This document shows, piece by piece, positions 1 through 5,191 of a stretch of 5,945 nucleotides of DNA. Made by a program: the position numbers and the translations under genes. The notes beneath the pieces are model-generated. The model had not been told where the DNA came from, did not search any database, and saw nothing but the letters and a program-made list of their open reading frames with translations. Positions within the stretch are counted from its first letter, which is position 1, and each line of letters begins with the position of its first letter. Source of the DNA: Promicromonosporaceae bacterium (lineage in GTDB: Bacteria; Actinomycetota; Actinomycetes; Actinomycetales; Cellulomonadaceae); the NCBI GenBank assembly GCA_009782865.1, contig WRIF01000109.1, positions 1 to 5,945 on the forward strand, read 5' to 3'.

Positions 1-271
1 AGCCCGAATCCCGGGGAGTCACTCTTTGCCATGGGCTGACCTTAGCGCGAAAACCGCGAGCGCCGAGGGGTTTACGACGTCATTTCGCTGATGGCTTGAG
101 GCCCCAGGCAGTCCGGCAGGCCGGGCCAGGCACCCGGCGCTGACCGAAGGAAGCGCTCCTCGCCCCGCCGCAGACACCGCCGTGGCGCAGCGGGCAAAAC
201 GCGCCCCGCAGGCATCCGCTCCCGGCGCCCTCAAGTAGGTTCCAAGGGCACCCCCTAACAAAGGAGTTTTC
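1..271. other. G+C-rich region upstream of the SDR gene, no convincing gene
   Basis: I see no supportable gene here. The first frame is open from the window edge to a TGA at 37-39 and reads SPNPGESLFAMG; this could be the tail of an upstream plus-strand gene, but 12 residues cannot show it. Other frames are open only over short Arg/Pro/Ala-rich stretches of the kind expected by chance at high GC. The minus-strand frame at 19-294 runs into the start of the real SDR gene and has no recognisable motif. A TANNNT hexamer (TAGGTT, 236-241) could be a -10 element giving a leader of about 24 nt for the SDR, but no matching -35 is visible. Short GC-rich inverted repeats (for example CGCG at 46-49 and 55-58) have no T-tract and are not called terminators. 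Confidence 0.45.
261..266 (+). promoter_or_regulatory. Strong Shine-Dalgarno of the SDR gene
   Basis: AAGGAG lies 5 nt before the ATG at 272 and sets the start of the SDR. It is the only strong ribosome-binding site in the window; five of the other six genes have a TANNNT element immediately before the start codon, and hipA overlaps hipB. Confidence 0.8.
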
Positions 272-1048
272 ATGACCGAGGTAGCAATTGTCACCGGCGC
301 CTACGGCGGGATTGGGCAGGCCATCGCGCTACGCCTGGCCCAGCAGCCGGAAACCGTGGTGATCTGCGCCGACATCCAGGGCGCCACCGAGACGGCCACC
401 CAGATCGCCGCCGCGGGCGGGAAGGCGGTCAGCCGCATGCTGGACGTCACCAACCGAGCGCAATGGCAGGAGCTCGCGGCCGACGTCATCGCTGAGTACG
501 GACGCATCGACTACCTCGCCGCCTCGGCCGGCGTGGTCAACCGCCTCAGCCTCGACACCGTGGTCGACCTCACGGAGGAAGCCTGGGATCAGGTGATGGA
601 TGTCGACGCAAAGGGGGTTTGGCTCGGCATGCAGGCCGTCATCCCTCAGATGATCGCCCAGGGTGGCGGACACATCGTCAACATCTCCTCGCTGGCGGCC
701 ACGAAGGGCCTCCAGGGACTCGCCTCCTACACCGCCGCCAAGGGGGCGGTCGAGGCGCTCACCCGCCAGGCGGCGGCCGAGTACGGCAGGCGGGGCGTGC
801 TGGTGAACGTGGTCGCCCCTGGCACCATCGAGACGACCATCAACGCGGCCACCCTGGCCGACCCCGCCGGCGCGTCTGCCTCCATCGCGACGACGACAAT
901 CGGCCGGTGGGCCCAACCCCGCGAACTGGCCGCCATGGTCGTCGCCCTGCTGCGGGAGGGGTCCTTCGTCTCCGGGCAGGTGATCCACGTGGACGGCGGC
1001 TGGTCCATCTCCGGCGGGATCGACTACCAAGATTCCCGCACCATGTAG
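272..1048 (+). CDS. SDR-family NAD(P)-dependent oxidoreductase (classical type)
   Basis: A 258-residue classical short-chain dehydrogenase/reductase, full length for the family and probably cytosolic; the substrate is unknown. The dinucleotide-binding motif TGAYGGIG spans residues 8-15. Asp34 at the end of the second strand (ICAD) suggests a preference for NAD(H) over NADP(H). Asp58 sits in the LDVT motif. The active site shows Ser140 (NISS), Tyr153 and Lys157 (YTAAK), then the PG motif at 183-184 and the SGQVIHVDGG C-terminal signature at 234-243. Two positions depart from consensus: the usual NNAG is AASAG (83-87), and the Asn of the catalytic tetrad (usually V-N-x-K-G) is Asp112 (VDAKG). 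The start is fixed by AAGGAG 5 nt upstream. The gene converges on erpA with 24 nt between stops and has no same-strand partner in view, so its pathway (sugar, polyol, steroid or other alcohol) cannot be inferred. Confidence 0.93.
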   Translation: MTEVAIVTGAYGGIGQAIALRLAQQPETVVICADIQGATETATQIAAAGGKAVSRMLDVTNRAQWQELAADVIAEYGRIDYLAASAGVVNRLSLDTVVDLTEEAWDQVMDVDAKGVWLGMQAVIPQMIAQGGGHIVNISSLAATKGLQGLASYTAAKGAVEALTRQAAAEYGRRGVLVNVVAPGTIETTINAATLADPAGASASIATTTIGRWAQPRELAAMVVALLREGSFVSGQVIHVDGGWSISGGIDYQDSRTM

Positions 1049-1072
1049 TTCGGGGCGGGCAGCCGGGCGCCG

Positions 1073-1411
1073 TTAGGCGAACGATCCCCCGCAGGCGCAC
1101 GAGCTGCCCGCATTGGGGTTGTCGATGGTAAAGCCCTGCTTCTCGATGGTGTCAGCGAAGTCCACGGTGGCACCATCGAGATAGGGCACGGACATCTTGT
1201 CGACCACCACCTCCACGCCGTCAAACTCAGCGAGGGTGTCGCCCTCTTCGAGGTTCTCGTCAAAGTAGAGCTGGTAGATCAGGCCGGAGCAGCCGCCGGG
1301 CTGCACCGAGACGCGCAGGCGCAGGTCGTCGCGCCCCTCCTGCGCCAAGAGGTGCTTGACCTTGGCGGAGGCAACGTCTGTCAGGATCACGCCGTGGGTG
1401 TTGTCGCTCAT
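1073..1411 (-). CDS. erpA: Iron-sulfur cluster insertion protein, ErpA/HesB/IscA A-type carrier
   Basis: A 112-residue A-type carrier, the usual length for the family. These small cytosolic proteins accept Fe-S clusters from the assembly machinery and pass them to apo-enzymes. The three cluster-ligand cysteines are present: Cys41 in QPGGCSG (37-43), and Cys105 and Cys107 in the C-terminal SSCACGGSF (103-111). The NPNA motif (98-101) just before the last pair is also typical. The Cys-Ala-Cys-Gly form, rather than Cys-Gly-Cys-Gly, is what I recall from actinobacterial members. I chose the ATG at 1411 because homology begins at once (MSDNTHGVILT); the same frame stays open 108 codons further upstream, but that stretch is antisense to hipA and has no family features. 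A TAAACT hexamer 8 nt before the ATG suggests a leaderless message independent of hipA. Confidence 0.93.
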   Translation of the reverse strand: MSDNTHGVILTDVASAKVKHLLAQEGRDDLRLRVSVQPGGCSGLIYQLYFDENLEEGDTLAEFDGVEVVVDKMSVPYLDGATVDFADTIEKQGFTIDNPNAGSSCACGGSFA

Positions 1412-1419
1412 GGGAGCCC

Positions 1420-1449
1420 AGTTTAGTGGCCAGCGGGCGCGGGCTGTAA
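1420..1449 (-). promoter_or_regulatory. Predicted erpA promoter (leaderless)
   Basis: On the minus strand, TAAACT (1425 to 1420) fits the TANNNT -10 pattern and stands 8 nt before the erpA ATG, so transcription would begin at or within a base or two of the start codon. A weak -35-like TTACAG (1449 to 1444) lies 18 nt upstream. It fits in the 43-nt gap after hipA, so erpA need not depend on hipBA transcription. Confidence 0.5.
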
Positions 1450-1454
1450 TCCGC

Positions 1455-2726
1455 CTAAGCGGCGTCCCAGAAGGCGTACTCGTTGCAGAACTCCCGCCCC
1501 CAGAGGGTCTGGCGTTCCCCGGCAGAGAGCAACGCCCGGTCACAGGCCTCGTCCCAGCCGTCGACAATCGCGGCATGAACCTCATCGATGATCGAGGCTG
1601 CGCGAGAGGCGGAAACCATGAAGTCGGCTGCCACCAGGCGGCACAGCCGCAGTTGCGAGGCGCGTTGTCCATCGCGGGTGATGCCAATGGCTTGCGTCGA
1701 GGTGGTCGTAGAGCGCGGCTGCGGCGCGAGATCATAGGCCGGTGTGAGCCTCAGTCGCTCACCGTTCCAGAAGGCGGCGGTGTTGCGCAGGTGATCATCG
1801 TTGTTCCCGACGAGGACGTTGAACACCAGACGCCGGAACAACTCCTCCAAGGTGGCTTCCACTCCACTCCACGGCCCCCGGCGCACGGCGTCTGCAATAT
1901 CGGCGTAGGTGGCGTAGCGCGCACTGTTTTCGTGCAGGCCCAGGACGGTGAGCAGGGATACCATCTGGCGCCGCGCCAGTGCCCCCGACGGCGTCTCCAC
2001 TCGATCGAACCGGCGAACCAGCAACACCTTGCGTCCGGCCGACTCGATCACGGACACCTCGGGAACCTCGATCCCCGCGTCGCCCGCCAGGTGCATGGCG
2101 ACTCCTTCCGCCTGCACCACCGGACGGGTGTCGGCACTGGAGGAGAACTTCGCCAGCCAGCCGATACCAACACCGTCCAGTAGAGCCTTCGGGCGCGCCC
2201 CGCCGATCGAGGTACCGTGCTGCGCCGCTGCCGCCAACGAGGCCGGAATGGGCTGGCCAGATTCGATCAGGGCGGTCAGGTCGAGCAGCTCCCCCAGGGT
2301 CACTTCGTCGTTCCGCGGCACATAGGTGGTAGGACTTAACTGAAAGTCAAGCGCACCTATCCGGTCCGAACCGGACTCAAGCAGGTAGAGGGCCTCATCC
2401 AGTTCTTCATCGCCGACGCCGAAGCGCACATTGATGATCCGTCTCCCCCAGGCGTCGGGCGCGGCATCTCGCAAGGCAGAGGCCAGCGGAAGCGGGGCGC
2501 GTCCAGGCTGCAGGCGAGGGTCCAGCACTCGCTCCGTCAGGGGCAGGTCAGGGGTGAATAAGGAGATGGCCTCGCTACGGGCTAGGTACGACGAGGCGTA
2601 CCGGAAGGCGAGCACGGCCTGCCCGTCGAACTGGTCGCCGCCCTCTTGCAGCACCCCGGCCACCACCGGTTCGGTGGCCCCTGGCAGCCACACCCAGACA
2701 TAGACCCGGCGTGGCTCAGAAGTCAT
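1455..2726 (-). CDS. hipA: HipA-type serine/threonine kinase toxin of a type II toxin-antitoxin pair
   Basis: A 423-residue full-length HipA-like kinase (E. coli HipA is 440). In E. coli, HipA phosphorylates glutamyl-tRNA synthetase, which triggers growth arrest and persistence; the target here is unknown. The N-terminal HipA_N region covers about residues 8-105, with the family motifs PDAWGRR (90-96) and DRIGAL (121-126). The HipA_C kinase region follows: the serine/phosphate loop TSIGGARPK (172-180), Lys193 in LAKF for ATP, RRFDR (238-242), the catalytic loop GNNDDHLRN (307-315) and YDLAP (331-335). By alignment, Ser173, Asp310, Asn315 and Asp332 match E. coli Ser150, Asp309, Asn314 and Asp332. 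The gene therefore looks intact. I chose the ATG at 2726: it overlaps hipB by 11 nt, implying translational coupling, and no strong Shine-Dalgarno precedes it. The frame is open 39 codons further upstream, but that part lies inside hipB and lacks homology. Confidence 0.93.
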   Translation of the reverse strand: MTSEPRRVYVWVWLPGATEPVVAGVLQEGGDQFDGQAVLAFRYASSYLARSEAISLFTPDLPLTERVLDPRLQPGRAPLPLASALRDAAPDAWGRRIINVRFGVGDEELDEALYLLESGSDRIGALDFQLSPTTYVPRNDEVTLGELLDLTALIESGQPIPASLAAAAQHGTSIGGARPKALLDGVGIGWLAKFSSSADTRPVVQAEGVAMHLAGDAGIEVPEVSVIESAGRKVLLVRRFDRVETPSGALARRQMVSLLTVLGLHENSARYATYADIADAVRRGPWSGVEATLEELFRRLVFNVLVGNNDDHLRNTAAFWNGERLRLTPAYDLAPQPRSTTTSTQAIGITRDGQRASQLRLCRLVAADFMVSASRAASIIDEVHAAIVDGWDEACDRALLSAGERQTLWGREFCNEYAFWDAA

Positions 2727-3048
2727 TGGGGATCTCTGGGGTCCGCTGGTGAACGCGCTGCGGGAGCAGGGCCAAACGTGAAGCCTGGTGCTGCGCCAGG
2801 CGCGGCAGATCACTGGCGTCGACGCCGAACAGGGGAACACCACAGATCACGGCCGCCTCGAAGACGGTGCCGATGGCCGTACCGGGCGCCCCCTTCTCGA
2901 TGCGCGCAATCAAGGGGACTGAGGCCCCCACGCGTTGCGCCAACTCCTGCGCCGTCCACCCCGCTTCCCGTCTGGCTGCCGCGATGGCCGCCCCAATCGC
3001 CGTCAGCACGGCCCGCGTCTCGGGCAGGTAGGCTCGCTTGCTTCTCAC
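2716..3048 (-). CDS. hipB: HipB-type XRE helix-turn-helix antitoxin and repressor
   Basis: A 110-residue Xre/Cro-like DNA-binding protein directly upstream of hipA and overlapping it by 11 nt, the standard antitoxin-first order. The helix-turn-helix lies at about residues 18-71, with predicted helices at IGAAIAAARREAG (18-30), TAQELAQRV (32-40), the recognition helix SVPLIARIEKG (43-53) and TAIGTVFEAAVICG (57-70). A C-terminal tail of about 40 residues ends in EIPNDF; E. coli HipB (88 residues) also has a short flexible tail, but no shared motif is evident. HipB proteins dimerise, bind palindromic operators and hold HipA inactive. Two related palindromes lie just upstream (3060-3069 and 3086-3103). 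The start is GTG at 3048, preceded 6 nt upstream by a TATAGT -10 element, so the mRNA is probably leaderless. A later in-frame GTG (codon 14) is a less likely start. Confidence 0.9.
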   Translation of the reverse strand: MRSKRAYLPETRAVLTAIGAAIAAARREAGWTAQELAQRVGASVPLIARIEKGAPGTAIGTVFEAAVICGVPLFGVDASDLPRLAQHQASRLALLPQRVHQRTPEIPNDF

Positions 3049-3054
3049 CTCTCA

Positions 3055-3060
3055 ACTATA
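3055..3060 (-). promoter_or_regulatory. Predicted -10 element of the hipBA promoter
   Basis: TATAGT on the minus strand ends 6 nt before the hipB GTG, placing the predicted transcription start at the start codon. No good -35 hexamer is visible at 16-19 nt. The proximal palindrome (3060-3069) abuts this hexamer, so repressor bound there would block RNA polymerase. Confidence 0.55.
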
Positions 3061-3069
3061 CATATATGT
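3060..3069. promoter_or_regulatory. Proximal hipBA operator candidate (perfect 10-bp palindrome)
   Basis: ACATATATGT is a perfect palindrome touching the -10 element. It matches the core of the distal palindrome (ACATTTATGT, 3090-3099) at 9 of 10 positions, with an offset of exactly 30 bp. The flanks are not symmetric, so it would be the weaker of the two sites. Autorepression by HipB is inferred from position and family behaviour. Confidence 0.55.
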
Positions 3070-3085
3070 CAGATTAAGGGCGATA

Positions 3086-3103
3086 CTGAACATTTATGTT
3101 CAG
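3086..3103. promoter_or_regulatory. Distal hipBA operator candidate (perfect 18-bp inverted repeat)
   Basis: CTGAACATTTATGTTCAG has two perfect 8-bp arms around a 2-bp centre. It lies 38 bp upstream of the hipB start and contains the TGA stop codon of the M20 dipeptidase gene (3100-3102). E. coli HipB operators are spaced inverted repeats (TATCC-N8-GGATA), so the sequence differs but the kind of site agrees. No T-tract follows, so it is not a normal terminator. Confidence 0.62.
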
Positions 3104-4461
3104 CCAAGGCGTTGCAGCAGGAGCGCCTCGGCGACGATGACGTTGCGCAACTCCCCCAGGTGGACGGACTCGTTGGCGCCATGCGCGCGGGAGTCCGGGT
3201 CCTCCACGCCGGTGACCAAGATGGCGGCCTCCGGGTAGAAGTCCAGGAAATCGGCGATGAACGGGATCGAACCGCCCACGCCAATGTCCACGGGGTCGAC
3301 GCCCCAGGCGTCAGCGAAGCAGGAGCGGGCGATGCGCATGGCCTCGGTGTCTCCCTGGGCGGCAAACGGCTGCCCCGTCGAGCCGACCTCAAACTCGACG
3401 CGCGCCCCAAACGGCGCGTTCGCCAGCAGGTGCGCCTCCAGGGCGGCGGCCGCAGCGGCCGGGTCCTGCCCAGGGGCGATGCGCAGCGACAACTTGGCCC
3501 GGGCATTTGGGGCAAGGGTGTTAGAGGCCAACGCCACCGAGGTGGCGTCGACACCGATCACCGACAGGGCGGGCTTGACCCACAGGTTGGTGGCGATTCC
3601 GCCCGAGCCGACCAGCCGCACGCCATCGAGCAGGGAACTCTCGGCGCGGAACTCGGCCTCGTCGAAGTCCACCGCGGGCGCCGGGCCAGAGACCAGGCCG
3701 GCGACGGCCACGTTGCCCTGCTCGTCGTGCAGGGTGGCGATGAGGCGGGCGAGCAGCACGTTCGCGTCCAAGATCGGGCCACCGTACATGCCGGAGTGCA
3801 CGGCATGTTCCAGCACCGAGACGGTGACGGTGCCGTCAACCAGCCCGCGCAGGGAGGTGGTCAGCCCCGGCACCCCCACCTTCCAGTTGGTCGAGTCAGG
3901 GACGACGATCACGTCGGCGCGCAGCAGGTCGCGGTGCGCGGCCAGGAAGGCAGTGAACGACGGCGATCCGTCCTCCTCCTCGCCCTCGATGAACACGGTG
4001 ATGCCCACCTGCGGCTCCTGCCCCACCTCCGCCAGGGCACGCAAGGCTCCAATGTGGGCGACGATGCCGGCCTTGTCGTCGGCGGCGCCGCGGCCGTACA
4101 GGCGCTCCCCCACGCAGGTGGGCTCGAACGGCTCGGTGTCCCAGCCCTCCCCCGGGGGCTGCACATCGTGATGCGCGTACAGCAGCACGGTCGGCGCGCC
4201 GGCCGGTCCGGGACGGTGAGCCACCACCGCCGGGGCGCCCAGGGAGCCGTCGGGCTTGGGGGCGCGCAATATCTGACTTTCGGCAAAGCCCACCCCCTCT
4301 AGCAGGTCGACCACGGCCCGCGCCGAGACATCCAGGTGGCGGGGATCAAAGCTGGCGGCCGAGACGCTCGGGACCCGCACCAACGCCTCCAGGTCGGCCA
4401 GCAGGGAGGGGAAGCCGGAATCGACGGCAGAGCGGAGGGCAGGCAAGTGAAAAGCGGACAT
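3100..4461 (-). CDS. M20-family metallodipeptidase (CNDP/PepV-like)
   Basis: A 453-residue dizinc peptidase of family M20, full length and probably cytosolic, expected to hydrolyse dipeptides or related small amides; the exact substrate cannot be read. The whole active site is visible: His97 and Asp99 in AHHDVQP (96-102), the bridging Asp128 in YGRGAADDK (122-130), the catalytic Glu162 and metal Glu163 in EGEEEDGS (159-166), Asp189 in VVPDS (186-190), His222 in HSGMYGG (222-228) from the lid domain, and His427 in AHGANES (426-432). The AHHDVQP motif and HSGxYGG favour the carnosinase-like dipeptidase branch over ArgE/DapE deacylases. I chose the ATG at 4461 because similarity begins soon after; the frame is open 94 codons further, but that part is antisense to the DUF3043 gene. 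A TAGCGT hexamer 7 nt before the ATG suggests a leaderless message. The stop codon lies inside the distal hipBA palindrome. Confidence 0.94.
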   Translation of the reverse strand: MSAFHLPALRSAVDSGFPSLLADLEALVRVPSVSAASFDPRHLDVSARAVVDLLEGVGFAESQILRAPKPDGSLGAPAVVAHRPGPAGAPTVLLYAHHDVQPPGEGWDTEPFEPTCVGERLYGRGAADDKAGIVAHIGALRALAEVGQEPQVGITVFIEGEEEDGSPSFTAFLAAHRDLLRADVIVVPDSTNWKVGVPGLTTSLRGLVDGTVTVSVLEHAVHSGMYGGPILDANVLLARLIATLHDEQGNVAVAGLVSGPAPAVDFDEAEFRAESSLLDGVRLVGSGGIATNLWVKPALSVIGVDATSVALASNTLAPNARAKLSLRIAPGQDPAAAAAALEAHLLANAPFGARVEFEVGSTGQPFAAQGDTEAMRIARSCFADAWGVDPVDIGVGGSIPFIADFLDFYPEAAILVTGVEDPDSRAHGANESVHLGELRNVIVAEALLLQRLG

Positions 4462-4468
4462 GGAAGCA

Positions 4469-4474
4469 ACGCTA
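4469..4474 (-). promoter_or_regulatory. Predicted -10 element of the M20 dipeptidase (leaderless)
   Basis: TAGCGT on the minus strand fits TANNNT and ends 7 nt before the ATG at 4461. No strong -35 is visible; the -35 region would lie about 4492-4497, overlapping that of the divergent DUF3043 promoter. Confidence 0.42.
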
Positions 4475-4488
4475 CCCACGACGACGAT

Positions 4489-4517
4489 TTCCGAGCGCCA
4501 TCGGTCGCAACTAGACT
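4489..4517 (+). promoter_or_regulatory. Predicted promoter of the DUF3043 gene (leaderless)
   Basis: TAGACT (4512-4517) is a TANNNT -10 element, 17 nt downstream of a weak -35-like TTCCGA (4489-4494). The GTG at 4526 begins 8 nt after the -10, where transcription would be expected to start. This supports the GTG start over the in-frame ATG at 4460, which lies upstream of the promoter. Confidence 0.5.
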
Positions 4518-4525
4518 CACCCTTT

Positions 4526-5152
4526 GTGATTCTCGGCAAAAACAAACCCACCGAGGCCGAAGTCGAGGCCGCCCGCGCCGCCGCCGACGCCGGCGTGACC
4601 ATCGAGGAACAGGCCGCCGAGACGTCGTCCGGCGCCAAGTCTGGCCCCACCCGCAAGCGCGCCGCGGCGCAGGCCGCCAATCGGCGCCCCCTGGTCCCCG
4701 GGGATCGCCGCGCCGCCGCCAAGACGATGCGGGAGCGCAGCAAGGCCGAACGCGGGGTGGCGATGGAGGGAATGCGGCGCGGCGACGAAAAGTACCTGCC
4801 CGCCCGCGACCGTGGCCCCCAGCGCCGCTATGTCCGCGAGTTCGTGGACGCCCGCCGCAACCTTGCCGACTACTTCTTGCCGGCGGCCCTGGTGTTTGTG
4901 GTGCTGAACTTCTTCGCCATGAACCTCGGCCAGGTGGCGGCCCTCCTCATCCTGGGAGCCCTGTACCTGCTGGTGTTCGCCTGCATCGTCGACACCACCA
5001 TCATGTGGTTCAAGCTCAAGGGCCGCCTGCTGGCCAAGTTCGGGGCGGTCGACAAGGGAACCGGCCTCTATGCGTGGATGCGCTCCTTCCAACTGCGCGC
5101 GGCCCGCATTCCCAAGCCCCTGGGCAAGCAGCGCGGCAACTACCCGCAGTAA
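4526..5152 (+). CDS. DUF3043 membrane protein of unknown function
   Basis: A 208-residue protein I recognise as DUF3043, an actinobacterial membrane family without an established role. It begins GKNKPTEAE (4-12). An Ala/Glu-rich charged stretch (about 10-40) leads to a basic segment with the family signatures PTRKRAAAQAANRRPLVP (41-58), MRRGDEKYLPARDRGPQRR (83-101) and YVREFVDARRN (102-112). Two hydrophobic helices follow (about 114-132 and 136-156), then a cytosolic-looking tail with RSFQLRAARIPKPLG (186-200). The long positive N-terminal region suggests it stays in the cytoplasm and that both ends are inside. I chose the GTG at 4526 because the family starts near this point and a leaderless-type -10 precedes it; an ATG at 4460 would add 22 atypical residues and overlap the divergent dipeptidase start by 2 nt. 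In some actinobacteria I recall DUF3043 genes close to erpA, so this may be conserved synteny (recollection, not checked). Confidence 0.88.
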   Translation: MILGKNKPTEAEVEAARAAADAGVTIEEQAAETSSGAKSGPTRKRAAAQAANRRPLVPGDRRAAAKTMRERSKAERGVAMEGMRRGDEKYLPARDRGPQRRYVREFVDARRNLADYFLPAALVFVVLNFFAMNLGQVAALLILGALYLLVFACIVDTTIMWFKLKGRLLAKFGAVDKGTGLYAWMRSFQLRAARIPKPLGKQRGNYPQ

Positions 5153-5178
5153 TGTCCGTGCCCGGCTGACCACCGGCG

Positions 5179-5184
5179 TACACT
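5179..5184 (+). promoter_or_regulatory. Predicted -10 element of the aldo/keto reductase (leaderless)
   Basis: TACACT fits TANNNT and ends 7 nt before the ATG at 5192, within the 39-nt gap after the DUF3043 stop. A clear -35 is not visible. The GAGG at 5185-5188 is only 3 nt from the ATG, too close for a good Shine-Dalgarno. Confidence 0.42.
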
Positions 5185-5191
5185 GAGGCGC

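Noticed and set aside
175..255. tRNA-like stretch (TGGCGCAGCGGG and GGTTCCAA pieces)
   Set aside because: No acceptor stem, anticodon arm or T-stem pairs can be formed around these pieces.
329..1030. Minus-strand open frame of 233 codons opposite the SDR
   Set aside because: It is antisense to a gene with all main SDR motifs; its composition is Gly/Asp/Arg-rich and unlike any family I know.
1049..1072. Bidirectional terminator between the convergent SDR and erpA genes
   Set aside because: The 24-nt gap is G+C-rich but shows no convincing stem followed by T residues.
1451..1462. Hairpin at the hipA stop codon as a terminator
   Set aside because: Only a 4-bp CCGC/GCGG stem with loop CTAA and no T-tract on either side.
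1412..1735. N-terminal extension of the erpA frame to 1735
   Set aside because: The added 108 residues lie antisense to hipA, and homology to A-type carriers begins at the ATG at 1411.
1356..2183. Plus-strand open frame of 275 codons opposite hipA and erpA
   Set aside because: It spans the antisense of two recognised genes and has no motif; long antisense frames are expected at high GC.
3086..3103. LexA (SOS) box, because GAAC and GTTC half-sites are present
   Set aside because: The Gram-positive/actinobacterial LexA box has GAAC-N4-GTTC, whereas here the half-sites are 6 bp apart. Similarity to the proximal palindrome and its position favour a HipB operator.
3086..3103. Intrinsic terminator of the M20 dipeptidase
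   Set aside because: The inverted repeat is AT-rich with a 2-nt centre and is not followed by a T-tract on the minus strand.
2935..4302. Long plus-strand open frame of 455 codons opposite the M20 gene
   Set aside because: It is the antisense shadow of a gene with a complete M20 active site. Its translation is Arg/Gly/His/Gln-rich without family motifs.
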